DNA of 64,000 nucleotides from Fuerstiella sp. (GCA_022843805.1 JALHMY010000018.1:1-64000); one strand, 5' to 3'; shown: positions 11,501 to 26,500, numbered from the stretch's first letter. Notes: a model not told the origin generated them from the sequence alone. Translations and numbers: made by a program.

Positions 11501-14500
11501 GATCAATAACGTGGTGGAAGCCACGATTCATGATACATCTGATATCGGTACAACAACGGTGGTGTCCGGCGGCGCAGTGAGTGTCACGGCCAGCGATGAA
11601 TCCACCAGTAACGCTTTCGCCCTTGCCGCTTCCGCGAGTATTGCGGGCAGCACATCGGCCAGTGGTATTGCCGTCAGCGTTGGACTGGCACTGGCTCACA
11701 ATACGATCGACAAGGACGTAAATGCCAGCATTGTCAACACGTCGAGTATTCTGACGGACGGGGGCGACGTCATTGTTCGAGCAGACGACGATTCAGAAAT
11801 CGAGGTCTATTCGTTCGCAGTTGCAGTGGCTGTTGCTGTGAGTGGCAACATCAGTGTGGCCGTTGCCGGAGGAGCAGCTGAGTCGACTAACATTATTCTG
11901 AATCGCAGCAATGCATGGATCAGCAACAGTGTCCTGGGTACGACTGCGGAGCCGGTCGGCAAAGTCGACCTGGATGTGGACAGCTCGGCAAAAATTGACG
12001 CAGTCGTCGGCACGATTGCTGCATCCGTTGCCCTCGGGAAGACAGCCGTTGGGGTGGCTGTCGGAATATCTGTGGCTCGCAACTTCATCGGCTGGGAAAT
12101 CGATGACAGTGTGACCGCAGACTATGAGACGGGATCTGGCCTGGCCCAGGGAAGCACGCTCTCTCAGAATCAGAAAGTCAAAATCACGGAAGGTGCCCGC
12201 GAGGGCGATGTCTACAAATATCTGGGCAACAGTCAGACTCAGCCGACGGCCACCGCCAACTCCGGCCAGACAAAGTCGCTGTCAAAAAACACGGACTATG
12301 TTCTGATCTCTGACACCTACACCGGGACCACCGCAACGGTGGGCGCCATTTACAGGTATGTGGGCAATAACCGGTCGAACGTTGTGCTCGCCAGTGAAGA
12401 CTTTACTGACACCGACAACTGGGAACTGGCCAGCATCGATTTGCGTACCCAGGATTACTCGGACCGGCGACTCTGGGAACAGGTAAACCTCGCTTCTTCA
12501 CCAGCGGAAGCAGAAGCCTGGATTCAGAACAGTTCGATTTATGCGGCCGGTGACCTGACCATTGACGCCATCTCTGATCAGGAAATTGATGCCATTGTAT
12601 TTGCCGGCGCGGTCGCGCTTGCCGGGGGAGCGCAGGCAGGTGTTGGAGTCAGCGGAGCCGGTGTTTATACGGAGAATCGAACGGAGACTCACATTTCTGC
12701 CTACATCGACGGAGATGGTGCCAGCGGAATCACTGCGTCTTCCATTTTGCTGAACGCGAACGACACATCAGCCATAACGGCGGATGCCGGTGCGGCATCG
12801 CTGGCGGCCGCCTTCGGGCTGAATGCCGGTGTGGCGGTTTCCGTCGGCATCGCGCTGGCTATGAATCAGATCGACAATGAGATTTCCGCATACATTGCCA
12901 ATGCGGATCAGTTCGTCACGACGACCACAGGCGGAATCTCGATTGATGCCTCTGAAACCACCAGCATTGATGCACTGTCGCTGGCAGCATCGATTGCCCT
13001 CGGGGCCGGAGGAACGGCCGGTGTTGCCATCAGCGGGGCCGGAGCATGGGCACGGAACGTCATCCTCTCTGACATCAATGCGTACATTTTGAACAGCGAG
13101 GTGGACAGCCACACGTATGTCGACATCGACGCAACGAATGATGCAGCGATTGATGCCACCATTGTCGCCGCATCCGTGGCGGTAGCCGGTGGATCCACAG
13201 CAGGCGTGGGAGTCTCGATCGGAATTTCGATTGCGGAGAACCGGATCGGTGCCACCGACGACCCTGCCGAAGTTCGCGCCTGGATTAAGAATTCTGCGGT
13301 TGACGCGAACACCGGTGCTCTGTCACTGAACGCGGATGGACGACAGTCCGTCGAGGCTCTGGTGTTTGCCGGTTCAGTTGCTCTGGCATTCGGCGGCACG
13401 GCAGCTGTCGGACTCAGTGGTGCTGGCGTAGGCGCGACCAACCTGATCGCTACAGACATTCATGCGTTTATTCAGGATGATGACAATAACAGTTCGAGCA
13501 CCGTTACGGGCATTCATGCTGACAGCATTGAAGTGAAGGCAGACGATCGTTCAACGATTCATGCCGATGCGGCTGCCGCATCAGTTGCCTTTGCGCTGGG
13601 TGGGCCGGTCGGTGTCGGATTGTCCATCGGAGTTTCACTCGCGCGCAACGAGATTCGTAATGATGTCGCCGCCTGGATTGCTGATGCAGTCAGCGTCGAA
13701 GCACGCTCGGGGAATATCGTCATTGACGCCGGAGTGGAAGAAGATCCGACCGGACTTCCCGCCGACTATTCGACCTCGCAGACAGTCGCCCTGAAAAAAG
13801 GCGATACCGTCACGGTTGGCAGCGATGTTTATCGCTTTCTCGGTGAAGGTGCCAAAGTGCGCCCGACCTGGGAATCATCCGCCACCGCCGTTTATCTGAA
13901 GAACGGTGACCTCGTCAAAGTCATGGACGGTGATAACGACGGCGGCGAGGTGGGCTCGATCTATCGATATCTGGGTGCGAGCATTAGTCCTCCCGCAGAC
14001 TCGGATGATGACGATCTCGCGGTTGATCTGACTGAAGAGGATTACTCCGACACGGGTTCATGGCAGCTTGTCGATGAGTTTGCTCTTTACGATTCCAACT
14101 CGGGCGAAGTCGATGTGGAAACCGGAGACCTGGTGCAAGTGGTGCCGGGCTATTCAATTCTCTTCAGCAGTGAAGATTCGGATGTTGATCTCGTTCCGAA
14201 CAGGATTTATGTCTCAACCGATGATGGATTGGTTTACCGGTATGTTGGCAATGCCCGCAGCAGTGTTGACCTGGAAGACGAGGATTATTTCGATACATCG
14301 AAATGGCAGCTGGGCACTCCGACGCAGGATGAGTTCGGTGTTGGCGGCACTTTCTATCGTTATCTGGGCAGCGATGCGACGGATCTGGATCTGACGATTC
14401 AGGACTATACGGACACCAGCGTCTGGGCGCAGGTTACGAGGGATCTCAGCGATTCGGTGCAAACTTACAGCGCGAATCCGTCTTACTGGGTGAAAACTTC

Positions 14501-17500
14501 GTCGATCGAGGCACTTTCTCTGGCGATATCTGTCGGTATCGCCGTGGGTGGCGTGGCGGGCGTTGGTATTAGCGGCGCCGGGGCGGAAGCGACCAACGTA
14601 ATTCTGACGGATGTCAATGCCTGGGCGTCCGACAGCAGTCTGAAAGCGTCCATGGGTGATGTGACGATTGAAGCCACGAATACGGCCACTATTGATGCCG
14701 CCGTGATTTCAGTCTCCGCGGCATTTGGCGCTGGCGGGAAGGCCGGAGTGGGGGTTTCGGTGGGTGTCGCTGTCGCCCGCAATTTCATCGGCTGGGATAT
14801 CAGTTCCGATCAGTTCCCCGAGGCCTCAATCGACTTCAGTACTGGCGACTCGCTGCGAAATCAGTTCTCCCGCACGACGCCGCTGACGACCGGCGATCTT
14901 GTGCGGATCGATGCCGGAGCAAGGGCTGGCGACGTCTACAAGTATGTGGGCGATACGATCCAGGCCGACTTCAGCAGCAGTCAGGGTACGCGTGCCATTA
15001 GTGAAGGAGACATTGTAGAGATCTCTTCGACATTCACATATGACGGCGACTCTGACGGTACACCCGATGGCAAAATCGGAGGGCTTTATAAGTTTGTCGG
15101 CAGCGACGGCAATCGCAATCTGAATGCCCAGGATTACACAGATACGGATCGCTGGGAATACGTCGGTTCGACATATCTCGTCGAGCAGGACTATGGCAAC
15201 ACGGATTACTGGCAACAGGCAAATCTCGCTCAGTCTTCTGCGGAAGTGCAGAGCTATACTGAGCGCACCAGCATTACAGCAGGTGGCGCACTGACACTGG
15301 ATGCGTTTTCGGACAACACGATTGATGCTGTGGTCTTCGCCGGGTCAGTCGCTCTCAGTGGTGGCTTTGTTGGGGTGTCCGTCAGTGGTTCGGGGGTTGG
15401 AGCCAGCAATCGGATCGCAACGCTCGTGCATTCGTATATTGATGGTGATGGAGCGGATGGCATCGATGTCGGCAGTCTTTCGCTTGACGCGAGTGACACG
15501 TCGAACATTGACTCTGTAGCGGCTGCGGCGTCTCTGGCCGGTGCGCTGGCCGGTGTGGCGGTTTCCGTGTCGATTGGGGCCTCCGTCGCAGAGAATATCA
15601 TTACGAACGACGTTTCTGCGTATATTAAGAACGCGAATACGGGCGTCATTGCCCGAACGGGTGAGGTGCGGGTCGAAGCGTCGGAAAATGCCGCCATAGA
15701 ATCCGATGCCGTAGCAGCGTCGGTTTCTGTAGCGATCGGCGTGATTGGAATCGCTCTCAGCGGAGCCGGCGCGGATGCCAGCAACATCGTGGCAAATACC
15801 GTCTCCAGCTATATTTCCGGCAGTGCGGTTGCCACCGAAGTGCCGCAGGATTATCTCTCGAGCCAGCAGCTCAATGTGCTGGCACCCGGAAAACAGGTTC
15901 TGCTGGTTGAGGGTGCAACCGGGGAATTTGGTTACCGCGGATCCGTCGGTCAGGTTTATGAGTACATCGGGGCGACGACCGGGTCGCCGGTGAATCCGGT
16001 TGGCTTGCGTCAGCAGAGGTATCTCGACAGTACAAAATGGCGGCTGGTCAGCGTTGGCAGCAAGGACATTGTGATCGACGCACAAAACACGTCCAGCATC
16101 AATTCTGTGGTGGGTGCTGTTGCCGTGTCCGCCAGCGTTGGTTTAATTGCGGCTGCCGGATCAGTCGGGGTGTCATTGTCTGACAACATCATTGGCAGTA
16201 TTGACCAGGTGGCGTTCAATCCGGATACGCTCGCCTTTGAGAAGCTGACGTTCCAAAATCAGTCAAAAGCCTGGATCAGCGACTCCGTCGTCAGCTCTGC
16301 AGAGGATCTTGTCGTCACTGCGGATTCTCTGGAAACCATTGATTCAGAAGCCTATGCGGGTTCTGCAGCACTGGCAGTGGGAATTGGTCTGGCAATTGCC
16401 GGAGCTGGTGTGGAAGTCACGAATCTGTTTGATACTGTCACGCATGCCTGGATTGACCAGTCTGATGCGGTTTCCGCCGGCGATCTGACGGTGCAGGCTA
16501 CATCCGACAGTGAACTGGTGAGTTCATCCGCGAAGGGTGTGGCGGTTACGGCCAGCCTGATCAGTGTATCAATTGCCGCGTCTCTGGTAGATACCGACAT
16601 TTCGAATGATGTTCGAGCGTGGATCAGTGGCGACAGCAACGATTCTGTTCACGCGGGCGGCGATCTGCTCGTTGATGCATCGGTCCTTGATTCCCGAATC
16701 GCGGACGTTGGTGCGACCACCGTGGGGATTTCCATCGGTGTATTTGCCGCAACCGGTGGCGGGCTTGATCTGCAGAACACCATCGACAACATCGTCAGAA
16801 GTTCCGTCACGGGCAGTTTGACCATTTCTGCGGTCGGCGATTTGTCTGTCACTGCCAGCGAATCGGCATATCTGGAAGCGGACGCAACCAATGTGTCCCT
16901 GGCAATTGGCCTTGGCGCTGCCATTGGCGTATCACTGGTAAAGAATGAGATTCTCAGTGAGGTTGAAGCAATTGTTGCCGGGACCTCGTCCGCCGCCCGA
17001 GTCAGTTTGACGGCCGGAAACCTCACGGTGCTGGCACAGGCAACAGCCGACATTGAGAAGACGGAGACTGTTGGTGTGGCTGGCTCCCTTGTAGCAGCGG
17101 TCGGAAATCGGGCCGATGCGGATGTTGGCACGCTCGTCGCCGCATCCGTCTCCAGTGCTGTTGTGACGGTTGAGGATACTGTGACGATCAACGCGATTTC
17201 CAGCAATTCAGCTGACGCCTATGCGGGCGGAGGAACCTTCGGCGGGTTTGCCGCGGGCGCGATGATCGCTGATGTGACTGCCGGACGCGGGACGAATGTT
17301 AATGAAGTGTCAGCCGCCGTTGGCGATCATACGACAATTAATGCAGCGGTGCTCACAATGAATGCCACTGGCGTGGATACGCTGCGAGCTACGACCGTAT
17401 CGGCGGCTGTTGGAGGAATCAGTATCGCAGGGGCACAGTCGGATGTGACGAGCGATCAGGCGTCAGTCGCCTCCATCGGGGAAGATGTTGTCATCACGGT

Positions 17501-20500
17501 AGGCTCGCTGGTGGTCAGCTCAGTGCAGTCACAGGACTTCGATTCTCAGGCAGATGCCGTGTCATTCGGCCTGGCAGCTGGAACCGGAGCTGGCGTTGAC
17601 AATGATGTCAATTCGCGAGCCACCATCGACATCGGTGCCGGCAGCGGCGGCGCCACCTTAATTACCGCAGATTCTGTGTACATCACAGTGCTCAATAACT
17701 TCAACAAGGATGAATTTGCTGAAGACAACAATCTTCGTTCAGGTTCATTCTCCGGTATTTCACTCGACTGGCTTGAGAGCTCAACAACATTGACGACCGA
17801 AGCCACCGTGGACATCGGTCCCGGTACGATTCTGACGGCGGTGGGAACAAATGCAGCGCCGGCCCGAGTGGAGATTGCTGCGGTCAACAGCGGTACTGCC
17901 ATTGACAGCATTCGAATGGAATCGTTCGCCCTTCTTGGGGTGGCCCTCACCGTTGGCCGATCGATCCTTGACTACACGGGTGATGCGGAAATCAATGTCG
18001 ATGGTGCATTTATAGAGAACAAGACGGGGGATGTGTCACTCTCAACCAGTTCCAATACTCAAATCCGAGGTACCGCAAGTCTGCTTATTGCTTCCACTCT
18101 GTCCGGTGCGGCTGGTGCCGATGTCGATGCCACAAACACCGTCAACAACGTGGTGACAGTGGATGATTCGACGATCAAAGCCAGCGATATTAACCTGATG
18201 TCGGGACGGACTTCCGATGGACTGGTGAACCTGCTGGACGCCTCGGCAAACGCGGAGATTTTTGCGATCTCCTTGTATCCGAATATCACGGTACCCGTGG
18301 TGAATGCGGATATTACTGAGACGAATCAGGTCGACGTTCTGGGTAATTCCATCCTGCAGGCTCTGCAGGATGTGAGCCTGATCACAAGATCCGGCATTGG
18401 CGAGGACCGTGCATCGACGACCGGGACTGCCATTTCCCTGTCGCTGATTCCCTACGGTTTTCCCGTTCCCGACGGGGCGGACGATATTGTCAGCAACATC
18501 GTCAATATCGACTCGACGGCACTCATTGAGGCTGGCTTGTACAACATGGCTGTCGTTCGCATTCTGCCTGTCAAAGTGAACGGTGTCGTGGAAGACGACC
18601 TCATTTCCGGCGGAAGCAATATTCTGGATCGGCTGAACAGCGCCAGTGATGTGCCCGGAGTTGGCCGACGTCTGAGTGACGCAGAACTGGCAGCTCTGAC
18701 CCCGGCACTGCCGGCCGGCCTCAAGTATGAATATACATGGCTGGATGTTGAAGATATTGAGTTCTCGATCAATACGGGCACCATTATTCAGGTGGTGGCC
18801 GGAGCCAGCCAGGGCGGCATTGCAGGGAATTATTACCAATATCGGCCCGGCACAGCTGATGGCGGTCATCGCATCGTGCTGGAGCAGCAGAACTACGCCA
18901 ACAGCAGCATCTGGTCGAACCTCGGAAAAACGCTCACCGCTGCTCAGCAGCTGAAGCCGATCTATCCGAGCGATGTCACGCTTGCATTCGGGACAGCCAT
19001 CGACAGGAAATTCTATGTCATCAAACCTCTGGAACTGGTTACACCGACAGTAACATATCTGAACATCGGCAATCTGCTCCTGGAACAGCGCGAAGAAATT
19101 CTCAGCTGGATGATCAGTCATGCCGGGGACACCGAAGCGCTGGCCCGATATCAGGTTCAGCTGGATGATCTTGATGATACGCTTGAAGAGCTTGGGCTGA
19201 CGCAGTACTACACGGGTGTGTCGGCCAGCGCCATCGTGTTCGATGTGACTGCTGGCAGACGGTACCGATTCCTGGGCGCCACCCGCGAGCTGATGATCCT
19301 GACCGAGGAAAACTACGCAGACACCAGCCGGTGGAGTCTGCAGGGCGGCACAACCGCTCAGCCGGGTGATATTCGCAGTGACATTCAGACGGGCGAGCGG
19401 GTTATTAAGCGGGATCTGGATACACTGTTCCTGAACATCCCCAGTGTTTATGCATCACCCGGATCCGTCTATATTGAACGTGATGGACTGTCTGTGGCGG
19501 AGGAGTCCGCTGCGAAGACAACTTATCAGTCACTGGTGGATTCCGGGCGCGTGATCGCGCGGGCCGGTGCTCAGATCAGTATTCATAACCAGACTCCGCT
19601 CACCGCGGTGATCAATGACGTGATCATCAGGGACAACCGTAAGGTCGAAGTTATTGACGGTGTCTATACGGTGTTTGAACCTGGGAATGTCTGGCTGAAT
19701 TCCTATAAGTTTACCGATAACGCCAATATCGCCGCGCCGGCGATTTCGATTACTCAGGATTCTTTCCCGGTCAGCTATTACGATCTCAGCGGAAGCACCA
19801 CAAATCTGGAAACCGTTCTGACAAGTCTGGAACAGGATCTATATCTGGTCGGTGATGTGATCAACGAAAATGGAGCACTGACAGTCGACAATCGCGAAGG
19901 CAGCATAATTGTCTCCGGTGAGCTGCGGGCAGAGACCGTCTCAGTCACCGCGGCACGTGACTTCTCGCTCAACACCGAAGGATGGCTGCATACGGGCAAG
20001 GATCCTCGCCAGTATCTCACCTGGGATTCACAGCGTGCCGCTGCGATCACCGACGCCGACAATACTCTGGAATTTGGCACCAGTGACTCCGTGTCCGGGC
20101 TGACCGCTGCCATCAACGGACCCGGCGCACGCATTCTGGCACAGGGCAAAATCAGCATCACGGCCCGACTGCTGAACGTCAACGGGCTGATTCAGAGCGG
20201 TGTGGATACAATCACACTCGATGTCGCATCAAACTTCAATCCGGGTCGCCGCACGGTGAACTTCACCGATAAGAACGGCAGGACGATTTCCGGCATCAGT
20301 TTCGGATCGGATGATGTGCCGGTCGACGGATTCTTCGATTCCGCCCGACAGGCTATTGTGCTCGAAGACATCATCCCGCAGGGAGGTGAAATTATACTCG
20401 CGGGACAGGTGCTGAGCACCGGAAATGGCAAGCTGCGTGTCGCCAACGGCTATACGAGCGTGGATATCAACAACGAGTCCGGCTATGACCTGATACTCAA

Positions 20501-23500
20501 TCGAATCGATACGACGACAGACCGCAAGGGCAAGATCACGATTATCGATACGGCTACCCTGTTCAAGAATGTGTACGAGGTTTCTGCCGGTCGAGTTGAA
20601 CGCAGGTTCTATACTGGCCAGGAAGCACCGCAGCCCATCGGCGACGACGGTGTGGTCGCGGCAATTAATTATACTCTGCAGTCCACCACGGATGCGGGTG
20701 CTGTCAGTTCCGGGGTCGAGACGTTCTACAACACTCGCACCGGCCTGCAATACGTCTGGGTTGAAGGACAGAAGTCCACAAAGACGACTTATTCCGAGTA
20801 TCAGACCAAAAGCTTTAATCTGCTTGGTGACAATGCACTCGCAGACTGGCTCGTGAGAGACGCAAATCTGGTGTCTCCGCCGGTAATCGAATATACGGAT
20901 AAGCAGCCGCTCCTGGAATCTGAGACGCTGGAAGTCGACGGTACAAGGGGAGTACCTGACTACGCGGTTGGCGATGCCTACACCATCAACTATGAGCAGA
21001 TTGGCGATATCAACGTCAAAGCCGTGAAAAACGTGACGAAGGTCTTCGTCGGCGGCAATGAACAAACGGGTATCGGAGGTCAGTGGTATCTTTATGTGGC
21101 AGATGATGCGAACATCTATCTGCCCGGTCAGACGTACGCTGCGAACACGACGGTCTGGGTCGCCAAAACCGCGTCAGAACTTGGGATTGTCGTCAATTCG
21201 GATCCCGATATTGGCGTACTCAATCGGGCGCTGAATCAGTATCCCGACAGCTTTGACGGGTCTTCCGTCGACTATGACACGTGGACTGAAGGCGGCGGCT
21301 GGATGCGGTATAAAACCGTGTACAGCAGCGTAACGGAGATTGAAGGTCTTAAAGATATTTATACCCACACGCTTAAGGCAAGCTACCCTATTGCGCTGGA
21401 TTTTCTGGAGGGTACGGCCGCGCCGAGAATCCGCGTCGTGACGAAGGGCAATCTGATCCTTGAAGGTGACATGGAATCGCCCGACCATGGGTCGATTGAT
21501 TTGAGGTCAAAACTTGGTTCAATCACTGGTGCGGATGCTGTTGCGATTTACGGTGCCACGCCTGAAGTTCGTGCCGGTCAGGGCGCCGAAGATTCCATTC
21601 GGCTGAATATCGAAGGAAACAGGTTGCCGGGAGATGCTCAGCACTCGAAGACCGCCAACCTGGTGACCCTGAGAAAGGGCGAACTGGTCGAACGCAATGA
21701 TGGGCTTTACCGCTTTACTGGCAACGGAAAAGTCCAGAACAGTGCGGGGGCCACCGTGACTGTTGGAAATGCGGGAGTCACCGTCTTTTTGAACAACCAG
21801 AGTTACTCTGACAAGCGTAACTGGCTGAAGGTCTCTGACAGCGCGCTGATCGCCACCGCTGGCGGCGATATTGTGGTCAATGCCGTCTCGCTGAATAACG
21901 CCGCGAGTCGTTTTCGGATCGGTGAAATCAGTTCCGGCAGCGGTGACGTACTGGTCAACGCGCCTGATGGCATCTACGCTGGTTCAGCGACATCGCAGAT
22001 TACGGGCGAACTTGTCGAGCTGGATGCGTTCCGTGGGGAGATCGGCAGCAGTACCCGGCTGTTGCGTGTGAACAGTGATATCGATGGAATCGCAGCGACA
22101 GGCGGCGTGGCCGCTCGGGCTCGGTTCGATATCTATATCATTGAAGGCAATAGCGCGAATTCTGCAGGCAGCATGAAGCTGGCTCTGCCGGAAAGCTGGA
22201 CTGCGCTCGCCTCTGTGATTTCCACGGAAGGAGACGTTTATCTGGCAGCTCAGTCCGGTTCCATCCTTGATGGGAACGTGGAACTGTTTCGCCCTGCCGA
22301 TGCCGGGCGTGTACTGACATACGACGATTTGTCAGCTGAACAGAAAGTGGAATACAATCTCGGAAAATTCTCTCTGGAAGCGGCCAGCTACCCGGTGTCT
22401 CCGGGTTTGATGAGCGTACTGTTTCCGCATACTGAGTTCCTCAGTCTGCCGCAGAACAGCACGGCTGCTGAAATGCCAAATGTTCTGGGCGCTAAAGTGA
22501 CACTGATCGCCGGTGGTGGGGCTGGCGGTGTTGGCCGAATGACAGGTCGGATCTCGCTGAATCTCGCGGCTGACTGGTCACTGCTGACGACCAGTGAAAA
22601 GGAAGTCCTGGCCACAGCGACAGCAGAAGACGTAATCGGGGCTCACTATGAGCTGTACCGCTACACCGGTGGAACGGTTTCAGGAGTCCAGTTAAAGGAT
22701 GAGGACTTTATCGGCAGCTGGGAGAAGATTGCCGTCAACTTCGTCACCAGCCTGGACCGCAACTCCGGCCAGACCGTGTCGATCCGAAAAAATCAGACGG
22801 TTCTGGTTCAGTATTCCGCTGACGAATTCGGTCTGTATAAGTTCACTCAGGGCAGTGATTCCAGCGACACTACAGTCAATCTGACTGTGGAGACCTTCTC
22901 AGACACAAGCCGCTGGGCTCCAGTCGTGGCGGACCATACGACAAGCGACGTCGGGGCTGCTAACCTTGTCAATGGCGAGATTGTCGCGAACAAGCGCCGC
23001 ATTGAACGACTTGCGTTGCAGCTGTTTGATGATCTGGACATCGAGGCCTCAGAATCACTGGAAGTCGATGCGGCGAAAGCGGTTGTGATTGGCACGGCTG
23101 GCGATTTTCTGGTTGACCACATCAGGACCGGGGATTCAGCTCGAATTAAGGCAGCTGGCGGCATCTTCGATTTGGGAACCGACGGCGAAGCCGCGATCAG
23201 CGCCTTCGGTGACGTCGTTCTGGGAGCAGGAACGTCGATCCAGCACTTCAATCAGACCAGTCCGCTGCGTCTGCAATTGTCGCCAGTCAGCCGGTTAAGT
23301 GTGGATCTTCCGGGTGACCTTCGGCTGCAGCAGGTATCGGCTGACCTGTCCGGTTCCGACTTTGACTCAGCTGTAACCGGCATTACGTCGCTGGCGATTA
23401 ACGATCTGATAGCCTATCGCATCAACGCGGGAGGTGTTGCCGAGATTGAGGTGCTGGAAGGTGATCTCTATCTGGGACGTGTGTCTGCAGGGTACTCTGT

Positions 23501-26500
23501 TGATCTGCGGGCTCAGAGTGATATTCTGGACTACTTCGACGACGCCGATTCTCCGGTCGTCAATATCTTCACGGGGAATGTGAATGACCCGGCCACGGGA
23601 AACGTCTGGCTGCAGACATCGACCGGTAATGTGGGTACGGCCGCCAACTCCGTCGAAGTCGAAATCCGCCGTGGGGATCTCAATGCACTGATCCAGCAGG
23701 ATTCCTGGATTCACAGTGTCACTGATCTGAATATTGGCAATTTCACCTCGGTTGACGGCGACGTGACTCTGTTGGTCGACGGCCAGACCAACGTCGGTCT
23801 GATCACAGCCCTGGGCGATGGGATCGTCGACCCGGCCGCTTCTCTGACGGATGGTCTCGTCACGATCACCTCGCAGACTTACATCGTCGACCGCAGAGAT
23901 GACGACAGTCGAAACATTTGGTCCACTGGTGCGATCCTGATCGCTGGCAACGGCATCGGCAGCGCTGACAACCGCTTTGACGTACAGACTTCGCGGCTGG
24001 AAGCCAGCATCCCGGGCGGAGGTATCTGGCTGAGCAACACGGGCGAACTGCAGATTGGTAACATCAGTTCGCTCGTCGGTATTCAGGCCCTGAATACTGT
24101 GGATATTTCGGCCAGCAGTTCAATCGTTGTCGCGGAAGCGATCGACAGCGCCGGCGGACCGGTGCTGCTGGATGCAGCCAACGATATTCAGGTGAATGCC
24201 TCAGTCACAAGCGGAGGCGGAGCGGTCACTTTACTGGCGGACCGCGATATTCTTTTCAATGCAGTCGGCCTGATCGATACGGAATCCGGTAATTCGACCG
24301 TTACGCTGACCGCTGATGCGGACGGTGCTGGCGGTGGTGGAATCACGATGGCTGACGGATCCTTTGTGGATGCCACGAACGGCTTTATCGATTTGAATGC
24401 CACCGGCAACATTCTGCTCAGCCATCTGCGCACGACGCTGCAGGTCGATGTGGATTCCACTGCGGGCAGCATTCTGGACAACGGAGACAGTCAGCTCGAA
24501 ATTCTTGCACCGAGAGCCCAGCTTTCGGCTGCCGGCAACATCGGAACGAGTGCAGGCGCGCTGGAGGTCGATGTTCAGTTCCTTGAGGCGCTCAGCAGTA
24601 ACGGTGGTATCTTCATTGATGATCTGAATGGACTGATCATTGGACAGATCGGACTGGTCGGAGCACCGACCTTGAATACGCTGCTGACAGGGTTGAGGGC
24701 GGCGCAGACCATTCGCGTAACGACGACCGGATTCATGCGGGTTCGTGAGGATGTTGTTTCCACTCAGGCAGACATCACGCTGCACGCAATCGACTCTCTC
24801 GTCATGACGCTGCTCCCTCAGCCGAATGGCAGCGTCTTCGTGACGGTACTTGATGGATCCGATACCGACGAGGATCTGACGGTCGAATTCGACGCTGATA
24901 TCAGTGGCGCAACTTGTGTAACTCTGCTGGCCGGAGATGACATGCTGATCGCGGCTGGCTCTCTGATCACCACTGATGCAGACGGCGTGACCCTCGTGAC
25001 CGATGAAGTGATCCTGCGAATTGATCATGCGGACGCGGACGACAATGTTGGACTGAACCCTGATGGAACTGTATGGAATACGGGTGCCAGGTTTGATTTG
25101 CTGGGATCCGTCGCCACAACCAGCCTGTTGATAACCGGTAACCGCGACGACGATACATTCTATCTGCAACCTCAGGCGCTCAGCGGTCACACGCGAGTTC
25201 TGGGTGACATCAGCGCAGCTGCAGGTGGTACAGACTGGTTTATTCTCGATCACCTGCCGACCATCAGCAGCAGTCATGACCGGCCGAACCATCTGCTGGC
25301 AAATGGAACGGATGGTGCCGTCCGGGATACTGTTGACCTGGATGGCCGTGGCGGCACCGACCATTACGTGGTGAATGTTACCGGAGGTCAGACATCATAT
25401 CTTGTGAATGTCGTCGACACCGGGCTGCCTGATGATGGTGCTGACACACTCCGTGTCCATTCCCTCAATACAGTCGGTACGGGGCCATTTGACTGGAATC
25501 ACGCGCAGCAGGGTTCCACGGATCCGGCACGCAGTGATGTGTTCCTGCTGCGAAAGAACTTCGTGGCGCTTCTGACTCAGACCGGCACGGACTCGGATAA
25601 CCGCCCGACGTTCGCCGGTGCAGTCGAACGCATCAACTACAATGGCACCCTCAACGGGCGTCTGCTCGTCAGCAGCGGCGACGGGGATGATCAGTTCTAC
25701 GTTGACGATAACAGTTCGATAACAACTCTGGACGGCGGCAAAGGCAAGGACCTGTTTCAGGTCGGCCAGGTATTTGGTACGAATCCAAACGGTTATGACT
25801 ATCCGCCAGGTGATCGTCCCGATGACATCCGTGTTGTCGCCAGTGACACGCAGAATATTGACCTGACTTCTGACAACGACGAAATCAGCCTGCTGCGAAT
25901 CACACGCGGCTGGCTGAGTCCTGGTATCAGTCAGCCATTGACGGCCTTTGGTGGCGAAGGTGCCGACACGTTTAATGTCTACAGCAACAAGGCTGTGCTG
26001 CGGATGGAGGGTGAATCAGGGAACGATACGTTTGTCATTCGTGCGTTCCTCGCGGAAGGCAACATTATTGCCCAGGGCGGCAATGATGACGACCACTTTG
26101 AATACAATATCAACGCTCCGGTCAGCATCAACGGCGGACTGGGTTTTGATACGGTGGTTGCCCTTGGCACTGAACAGAGCGATGCATTCATTATCACTGA
26201 TGAAGGTGTCTTTGGCGCCGGATTGAACGTCAGAGTTGATGGTGTGGAAGAATCTCTTGAAGTTGACGGTCTTGAGGGGGACGACTATTTCTATATCCTC
26301 AGCACCCGCGGGAACGTCGTCACGACGGTGATCGGCGGACTGGGAAGTGACAGCTTCAATGTGGCCGGAGACGTTACTCAGCCGATATTCAGTCAGGACC
26401 TGAACGGTCGAAGTTCCGTGATCAACCAGGGCACAGTCAGCAGCCCGGGTAACCCCTACGACAAACTGCTGGTCGACGGAGTCGCAATCTCGATCGCTGA

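Noticed and set aside
18042-19121. Long reverse-strand ORF of 359 residues inside the giant gene
   Set aside because: It is one of dozens of antisense ORFs caused by codon bias of the giant frame; it has no domain pattern and no ribosome binding site.
23000-25020. Two-partner secretion system
   Set aside because: The haemagglutinin-like repeats lack the N-terminal TPS domain and no TpsB-type transporter gene is in the window.
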